Shown here one piece after another: positions 21,841 to 26,636 of a stretch of 26,636 nucleotides of DNA (within the stretch, counting starts at the first letter, position 1; each line of letters starts with the position of its first letter). Both the position numbers and the translations under genes were made by a program. The DNA lies in assembly GCA_045591035.1 (NCBI GenBank), contig JAZNSG010000062.1, positions 1-26,636 of the forward strand, written 5' to 3'. The stretch is from SIG440 sp045591035 (lineage in GTDB: Bacteria > Bacillota > Clostridia > Monoglobales > Monoglobaceae). The notes beneath the pieces are model-generated. The model was given only the letters and a program-made list of their open reading frames with translations, did no database searches and had not been told where the DNA came from.

Positions 21841-23193
21841 TTAAAATTCTTCAAGTATTCCATAATCTGCATACTCAAATATTCTTGCATCTTTATCCGG
21901 ATTTATGGCAATAACCGTTCCTGCACCTTCAATAGCACAAGTATGGTGTACTGCCCCCGAAATACCAATTGCTATATAAACCTTTGGTGAAACACTTTTG
22001 CCGGTCAGTCCCACTTGCATTTCAAGAGGCAATGACATAGCATCAACAACACCCCTTGAAGCGCCAAGTTCAGCGTTTAGTTCCTTTGCGAAGGACTTAA
22101 CCCGTTCAAATTCATCCATAACGCCCCTGCCTCCGGACACAATAACATCCGAAGACTGTCCAACCGTTCTCACTGTCGCCATTTGCGGATTTGTCCGACA
22201 TTCTATCTTTGCGGTAATATTTCCGCTCTTTGCAGGTCGGTACATGAACAGCTTTTCGCCGTTGGTTTCAAGCTTAACACAATCCGCACAAAGACCTGCC
22301 TCCAAAAGCGCCGCCACAACGGGAGCAGTTTTTCGTCCCCAAAGGTCTGCATTCCAAAGTATAACACCGGGGTTATGCTTTTTTGCAAGTTCCGCAATTT
22401 TCTGAGGGTCTCGTTCTTCAACAAGAGTTACCTTTTCGGCAATTCTCTCAGCTTCAGACCTGACCTCTTCACCAATAATCCATACCTCTTTTAACTTGTT
22501 TTCGCTTATTTCGTCTTTTGCATCAATACGTTCTTCAGCTCTTAGTTTCTCAACCAACGGTAAAAGCTCTTCTCTTTTTATAAAAGTACACTTTCGCATT
22601 CCTCTTTTATTCTCAAAAGTTTTGAGAACTTTAGTGGGAGAACCTGAAAGACCGCATCTGGCTTCGTCTGCACCAATAAAAGAGTTGTCCCAAACAACGG
22701 CTTCACTCTTTTTTGACCGCATACGGGGAAATCTCAGAGTGTTTATTCTTTCAACTGTTATAAGTGCAGGGTAGGGAGCTTTTTCATTTCCCTCACGGGT
22801 TTTGCACAATATGCCATCCTCTGCCGAGATTATCTCCATAACATTTGCAATAAACGGAATTCCCAATCTGGTTGCCAAAGACGGCCCAACCTGAGCTGTA
22901 TCGCCATCAGTTGTTTGTCTGCCACAGATAATCAGGTCATAATCGACTTTTTTCGCACCAAGCGACAGTATATAAGAAGTAGCCAAGGTATCAGAACCTG
23001 CATACACCTTATCACACAAAAGCACCACTTTGACACCAAGTCGTGTAAGTTCTTCAAGAGGAGCTTTTGCACCCATGGGACCCATACTCATAACAGTAAC
23101 GTCGTCACTGAGTCTCAAGGCACACTCCACAGCGCATTGGTCAAATATGTTGATGTCACCATCAGAAACCTTTGCAAAAACTAAAATTTTCAT
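21841..23193 (-). CDS. Single-chain electron-transfer flavoprotein, beta-alpha (FixA-FixB) fusion
   Basis: This 450-residue protein contains both ETF subunits in one frame. Residues 1 to about 230 are the beta part: MKILVFAKVSDGD, GSDTLATS (66-73) and DGDTAQVGP (96-104), segments that hold the second nucleotide and look like the bifurcating type. From about 233 to the end is a shortened alpha part: LWGRKTAPVVAALL, ADCVKL, then the FAD domain with SGGRGV (353-358), QVGLTGKSVSPKVYIAIG (393-410) and GISGAVHH. Separate subunits usually total about 550-600 residues. The ATG overlaps the kinase stop (ATGA), so it belongs to the sugar operon. It should pass electrons between a flavoprotein dehydrogenase and another acceptor; no such partner is in the window. 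Confidence 0.92.
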   Translation of the reverse strand: MKILVFAKVSDGDINIFDQCAVECALRLSDDVTVMSMGPMGAKAPLEELTRLGVKVVLLCDKVYAGSDTLATSYILSLGAKKVDYDLIICGRQTTDGDTAQVGPSLATRLGIPFIANVMEIISAEDGILCKTREGNEKAPYPALITVERINTLRFPRMRSKKSEAVVWDNSFIGADEARCGLSGSPTKVLKTFENKRGMRKCTFIKREELLPLVEKLRAEERIDAKDEISENKLKEVWIIGEEVRSEAERIAEKVTLVEERDPQKIAELAKKHNPGVILWNADLWGRKTAPVVAALLEAGLCADCVKLETNGEKLFMYRPAKSGNITAKIECRTNPQMATVRTVGQSSDVIVSGGRGVMDEFERVKSFAKELNAELGASRGVVDAMSLPLEMQVGLTGKSVSPKVYIAIGISGAVHHTCAIEGAGTVIAINPDKDARIFEYADYGILEEF

Positions 23194-24653
23194 CGGTATA
23201 TTCCTTCCAACGCATCGTGCACAGCCTTGTACTTTTTGAACAACTTCTCATATTCGGCATTATTATCCCAATCAGGAACAACGCGGTATGTATCCTTTGA
23301 GCAGTTTTTAAGTGCATCGTTTTCATCTTTCCAGAATCCTGCAGAAATACCTGCAAGCATTGCACTTCCGAATGATGAATCCGTACATTCTTTTCCAACA
23401 AGCTCCATACCGAGACAATCCGAAACAATCTGACGCCACAGAGGACTTTTTGCCCCTCCGCCAATAAGGGTTGCGCTCTTATCACGGGAAATACCCATGC
23501 CATCCAAGGTTTTCACACAATCCAAAAGCGAAAATGCAACACCCTCCAAAAGAGCTCTGGTAAAGTGAGGCTTTGTATGGGCACTGCGGATACCAATAAA
23601 GCTGGCGCAAAGATTTGTATCGTTATATGGTGTCAATTCACCATTAAGATACGGATGGAACATAAGTCCGTCCGAACCCAATGAGATTTTTTCTGCGCCC
23701 TCATCAAGCTCTCTGTAATCTCCGCCGAAGGTATCTCTGTACCATCTCAGAGACGAAGCACAAGACTTGGTTGCAGTACCGGGATACCACATTTCGTCAA
23801 CAATATGCGCATAATTTATCAGGTTCGAGTCCGGTCTCGGGCCTTTGGTAACAACACAAATTCGACCTGCAGTGGCAAGTTTAAGAGTCATATTTCCCTC
23901 ATTTACTGCACCAGCAGCAAAAACTTCCATAACTGTGTCTGTTGTTCCCACAAGCACAGGAGTTCCGGCCTCAAGTCCAGTCTCGCGAGCGGCTTTCTCT
24001 GTCACATAACCCGCAATATCCTTGGCTTTTTTGATTTCAGGAAGAATTCCCATATCAATACCGCAAATATCACAAAGCTCCTTGCTCCAGGTTTCAGTAC
24101 CCATATCATAGAGCATACTTCCCTGGGCATCAATGTAATCGGTATAAAAATCCCCTGTGAACAAATGCCGAACATAATCCTTTTCAAACATCAATCTTTC
24201 GACTTTTGACATTATCTCCGGATTATTCTTTTTCAGCCACATAAGCTGAGGCAGAGTCCATATTGTTCCCGGAGCATGGTAGGCTTTTTCTTCAATAAGT
24301 TTACCATAGTCCTTTTTCAGTTCAGCAACAATATCTGCTGAACGGATATCTGTCCAATAAACCGAGGGACAAAGGACATTAAAATCCTTATCCATAAGAA
24401 CTGCCGTATGTGTCGCCGCATCAAAAGAAATCGCAACTATTTCTTCCGGCTTCACTTTGCTTTCTTCTAATACCGTCTTAATATTTTCTTTTGCACTTTC
24501 ATACCAATCCTCAGGTCGTTGTTCAACAAACCCGGGCTTTGGATAGTATGTAGGATACTCCGAGGTAGCAGTCGTGGCAATTACTCCATCTTCTCCAAGA
24601 AGAGTTACCTTTGATGCTCCTCCTCCAAAATCTATTCCAAGAACATATTTCAT
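23190..24653 (-). CDS. FGGY-family carbohydrate kinase (xylulokinase-like)
   Basis: It phosphorylates a sugar, probably a ketose, with ATP. The 487 residues match the family length. The N-terminal phosphate motif is unusual, GIDFGGGASKVTLLG (6-20), where GID-G-T-S-K is typical. FDAATHTAVLMDKDFNVL and YWTDIRS (99-105) follow the xylulokinase pattern, D239 in VGTTDTVMEVFAAG is the likely catalytic base, and LIGGGAKSPLWRQ is the C-terminal nucleotide-binding region. It overlaps both neighbours by ATGA, so its translation is coupled to the DUF4867-type gene before it and the ETF gene after it. Substrate is not readable from sequence; xylulose, fuculose- or rhamnulose-like sugars are candidates. 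Confidence 0.92.
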   Translation of the reverse strand: MKYVLGIDFGGGASKVTLLGEDGVIATTATSEYPTYYPKPGFVEQRPEDWYESAKENIKTVLEESKVKPEEIVAISFDAATHTAVLMDKDFNVLCPSVYWTDIRSADIVAELKKDYGKLIEEKAYHAPGTIWTLPQLMWLKKNNPEIMSKVERLMFEKDYVRHLFTGDFYTDYIDAQGSMLYDMGTETWSKELCDICGIDMGILPEIKKAKDIAGYVTEKAARETGLEAGTPVLVGTTDTVMEVFAAGAVNEGNMTLKLATAGRICVVTKGPRPDSNLINYAHIVDEMWYPGTATKSCASSLRWYRDTFGGDYRELDEGAEKISLGSDGLMFHPYLNGELTPYNDTNLCASFIGIRSAHTKPHFTRALLEGVAFSLLDCVKTLDGMGISRDKSATLIGGGAKSPLWRQIVSDCLGMELVGKECTDSSFGSAMLAGISAGFWKDENDALKNCSKDTYRVVPDWDNNAEYEKLFKKYKAVHDALEGIYR

Positions 24654-25273
24654 ACATCAATACCTACTTTTAAATTTTTTCCGTATATGCCGGATGCCAC
24701 GCCCTTAGCAATAAGCTCTGTATTTTCTTCGTGGGCGATAAGCCACTTACTCTTTTTGAAAAGAGTCTTATCGGCAGGCTTATAGTCAAGAACAGCGTTT
24801 GTGTCCTTGGGCAAGACCACAATGCAGCCAAAGCCATCCTTTGAAGTTTCGCAGGGACAAAAATGCATTGTCGTACCATAAACCTCAATTACCTGGCCTT
24901 TTTTAACCAGAAAAGCCTTCAGGTTTTCTGAATTATACTTGTCGCCTTCCATTTCTGTTGTGTTTCCAAGGAACAGTATCATATCCGTCACTGCAACATT
25001 TATCTCTGAAAATTTATGCCATTCAAGAGCATTTAAAGTGTCGCTGTGACCATAGCAATACCCTGTCTGTGTTTCAAATCCGCCAAAAAGCTCATCACGG
25101 AAGAACTTTGATATTTCAAGCTTTTCAAAGTCCTCAACGGACAAAACATAGTTTGCACCGGCTTCCGGCATCTCTATTTTTTCAGCAGTCGAAATCAATT
25201 CGCAGCAATCAATATCCAATACCTTTCCGTAAGGCTTGAACTCTTTGTCGGATACGCTATATAATTTCATCAT
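24650..25273 (-). CDS. DUF4867-type cupin-like protein
   Basis: Function is unknown. The 207 residues resemble the DUF4867/ureidoglycolate-lyase-like cupin group (recalled), which is often found beside sugar kinases. A central region has YCYGHSDTLNALEWHKFSEI, with His and Glu that could bind metal or substrate, then FLGNTTEM, and later VKKGQVIEVYGTTMHFCPCE, a typical cupin second motif. A role as sugar isomerase or lyase acting before the kinase is plausible. The start follows GGAGG by 6 bases (two adjacent ATG codons; the first is used here). It overlaps the kinase gene by ATGA and starts 3 bases after the epimerase-like gene stops. Confidence 0.75.
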   Translation of the reverse strand: MMKLYSVSDKEFKPYGKVLDIDCCELISTAEKIEMPEAGANYVLSVEDFEKLEISKFFRDELFGGFETQTGYCYGHSDTLNALEWHKFSEINVAVTDMILFLGNTTEMEGDKYNSENLKAFLVKKGQVIEVYGTTMHFCPCETSKDGFGCIVVLPKDTNAVLDYKPADKTLFKKSKWLIAHEENTELIAKGVASGIYGKNLKVGIDV

Positions 25274-25276
25274 AAC

Positions 25277-26149
25277 TTACCTCCGAAAAGTAATTTTATG
25301 AACTCTTGAGAATGTTTCACCGGCGCCCAGCTCGTTGATTCCCTTTTTCTGAGTAATATCAAATGAGCTGCCTTCAAAGTCAGGTACTCCGCACCATGGC
25401 TCTATGCATATATACTTGCCATTCTTCCCTGCCATAGTCCACACAAACATATAGTCATGACCCTCAAAGTCAATATCCACCTGTCTGTTTCCGTCTTTGT
25501 GTACCAAAGAAACCTTTCTGGATTTAAGGTTAAGGAATGTAAGTGCATCCACCTTGAAATAATCGTACTTAAGGGGAAATTCATTGATGCTTTCACCCAG
25601 AACTTCATATTCGTCAGAAAGCAAATTACCATGAAGCTCATTTGTGGTCAATCTTTCGGTCTTGTCAAAAACAAGAGAATATTCTTCAATGCCTTCAGGG
25701 CACATATAACCCTCATGTCCGCCAAATGAAAAATACATTTCACCTTTTTCTGCTGTATTGGTAACTTTGTATTCCACATTAAGAGATTCACCATCAAGGG
25801 AATAGCATACTCTGAACTCATAGTCAAAAGGATACATCTTTTTGCTTTCCTCATTGGATTCAAGAAGAAAAACAACACTGTCTCTGTCATGACTCTCAAC
25901 CGCAAATTCGCTCATTCTCGCATAACCATGCTTTATAACAGAATATTCCTTTCCCTCAAAAACAAACTTATCACCTTTGAGTCCGCCGCAAATAGGGAAT
26001 AAAACCGGAGCTCTTCCCGCCCATACGTCGGGGTCTCCGTTCCAGATGAATTCTTTACCGTCTTTTTGAGCCGAACGGAGCTCTGCACCCTTTGTAGAAA
26101 TTTCTACCTTGATTTTTTCATTTTTTATGGTAATTAATTGTTCAGCCAT
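25277..26149 (-). CDS. Aldose 1-epimerase-family protein (LacX-like)
   Basis: It probably interconverts the alpha and beta forms of a hexose or deoxyhexose, or of its phosphate. The 290-residue chain has the LacX/YeaD-type beta-sandwich pattern: GAELRSAQKDGKEFIWNGDP (19-38), FPICGGLKG, and HGYARMSEFAVE with the first catalytic-type His. FSFGGHEGYMCP follows in the middle with the second His, and CIEPWCGVPDFEGS near the end has the catalytic-type Glu. The ATG lies inside the last codons of the IolB-type gene (16-base overlap), so translation is coupled. It is the second readable gene of the sugar operon. The family is clear; the sugar is not. Confidence 0.9.
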   Translation of the reverse strand: MAEQLITIKNEKIKVEISTKGAELRSAQKDGKEFIWNGDPDVWAGRAPVLFPICGGLKGDKFVFEGKEYSVIKHGYARMSEFAVESHDRDSVVFLLESNEESKKMYPFDYEFRVCYSLDGESLNVEYKVTNTAEKGEMYFSFGGHEGYMCPEGIEEYSLVFDKTERLTTNELHGNLLSDEYEVLGESINEFPLKYDYFKVDALTFLNLKSRKVSLVHKDGNRQVDIDFEGHDYMFVWTMAGKNGKYICIEPWCGVPDFEGSSFDITQKKGINELGAGETFSRVHKITFRR

Positions 26150-26636
26150 TTGTGGTCCTCATCTGTTGTCATATAGAATCCTCTGATTGGTCCGGCCATT
26201 ATCCAAAGCATATAGTTTTTGTAGCCGGGAGCTGAATGGAAAGGATGATATCCTCTGGGAATTTCTACGAAATCACCTGACTTAACAGTGTAGGTTTCAT
26301 CAATATCCCCTTCAACTGTATAAACCTTCTGAATACCAAAGCCCTGAGGCTTGTCAAATTCATAGTAATAAATTTCTTCTGTTTTTGCTTCTGTTGGCAT
26401 ATTGTCATCATCGTGCTTGTGTGGAGGATAGCTTGACCACTGTCCGCCTTCAATCCAGCATTCGCCAATGTAAATCTGGTCTGCCTCTACTCTTTCATCA
26501 AGTACAAACATAGCGTGTCTTTCCCAGCCGGGTTTACCAAGTTCCTTGGCAACAACATCTTCAGGCTTTATAAGTACAGGCTTGTGGTCGTTAACAGACG
26601 GGCACTTGCTTACTGCAATTGAAACCTCACCAACAC
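26134..26636 (-). CDS. IolB-family 5-deoxy-glucuronate isomerase-like protein (5' end outside the window)
   Basis: The frame is open to the window edge, so the N-terminus is missing; 166 residues and a stop are visible. The cupin core shows WSSYPPHKHDDD, then TEEIYYYEF, whose His-x-His and Glu should bind a metal, then VEIPRGYHPFHSAPGY and NYMLWIMAGPIRGF, all typical of IolB. IolB isomerises 5-deoxy-glucuronate in inositol breakdown. No other inositol gene (iolC, iolD, iolE) is visible, so here it may act on a different uronate or deoxy-sugar. It overlaps the following epimerase gene by 16 bases and is upstream of everything else in the sugar operon; the operon promoter is therefore beyond the window. 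Confidence 0.88.
   Translation of the reverse strand, partial: VGEVSIAVSKCPSVNDHKPVLIKPEDVVAKELGKPGWERHAMFVLDERVEADQIYIGECWIEGGQWSSYPPHKHDDDNMPTEAKTEEIYYYEFDKPQGFGIQKVYTVEGDIDETYTVKSGDFVEIPRGYHPFHSAPGYKNYMLWIMAGPIRGFYMTTDEDHKWLNN

Overview
The window looks like low-GC Firmicutes DNA, most likely a gut-type Clostridia (Lachnospiraceae or relatives). This rests on AT-rich intergenic DNA, strong AGGAGG ribosome-binding sites, TTGACA/TATAAT promoters, clostridial BlaI/M56 proteins and a glycyl-radical microcompartment. Every gene I can support is on the minus strand, so transcription runs from high to low coordinates. I see no tRNA, rRNA, CRISPR array, transposase or phage gene.

Layout, right to left (5' to 3' of transcription). 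(1) About 26636-21019: a tightly packed sugar operon with a partial IolB-type isomerase, an aldose-1-epimerase-like protein, a DUF4867-type protein, an FGGY sugar kinase, a single-chain fused electron-transfer flavoprotein and a divergent NagB-family protein, closed by a terminator. The substrate is unknown. (2) 20709-17690: an amino-sugar operon with a phosphoglucosamine mutase carrying an N-terminal XRE-type DNA-binding domain, a GlmU-C-like left-handed beta-helix acetyltransferase and a canonical NagB. It has an extended -10 promoter, inverted repeats and a terminator. (3) 17499-13932: a heterodimeric ABC exporter with one canonical and one degenerate ATP site.

(4) 13679-4638: an 11-gene glycyl-radical bacterial microcompartment operon with its own promoter and terminator. 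It encodes a B12-independent diol dehydratase, its activase, a PduU/EutS-type shell protein, a EutP/PduV GTPase, two near-identical BMC-H proteins (the second with an N-terminal extension and an internal start site), a EutN/CcmL vertex protein, an acylating aldehyde dehydrogenase, a tandem-domain shell trimer, PduL and a class II aldolase. The implied core reaction is 1,2-propanediol (or glycerol) to aldehyde to acyl-CoA to acyl-phosphate inside a shell. No alcohol dehydrogenase, acyl kinase or dedicated regulator is visible here.

(5) 4489-202: a BlaI repressor behind a consensus promoter flanked by two BlaI-type operators, an M56 protease lacking the usual C-terminal sensor, and two membrane-anchored proteins that share an N-terminal module and carry the kinds of extracytoplasmic domain normally fused to such proteases. 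It looks like a split and duplicated BlaR1. The first 100 bases form a perfect 100-bp palindrome, which may be a contig-end artefact.

The most noteworthy items are the HTH-GlmM fusion and its operon, the split BlaR1 module, the dual-start BMC-H gene, and the fused ETF with a divergent NagB inside an unassigned sugar operon. Family names come from reading motifs and from memory; no database search was run.
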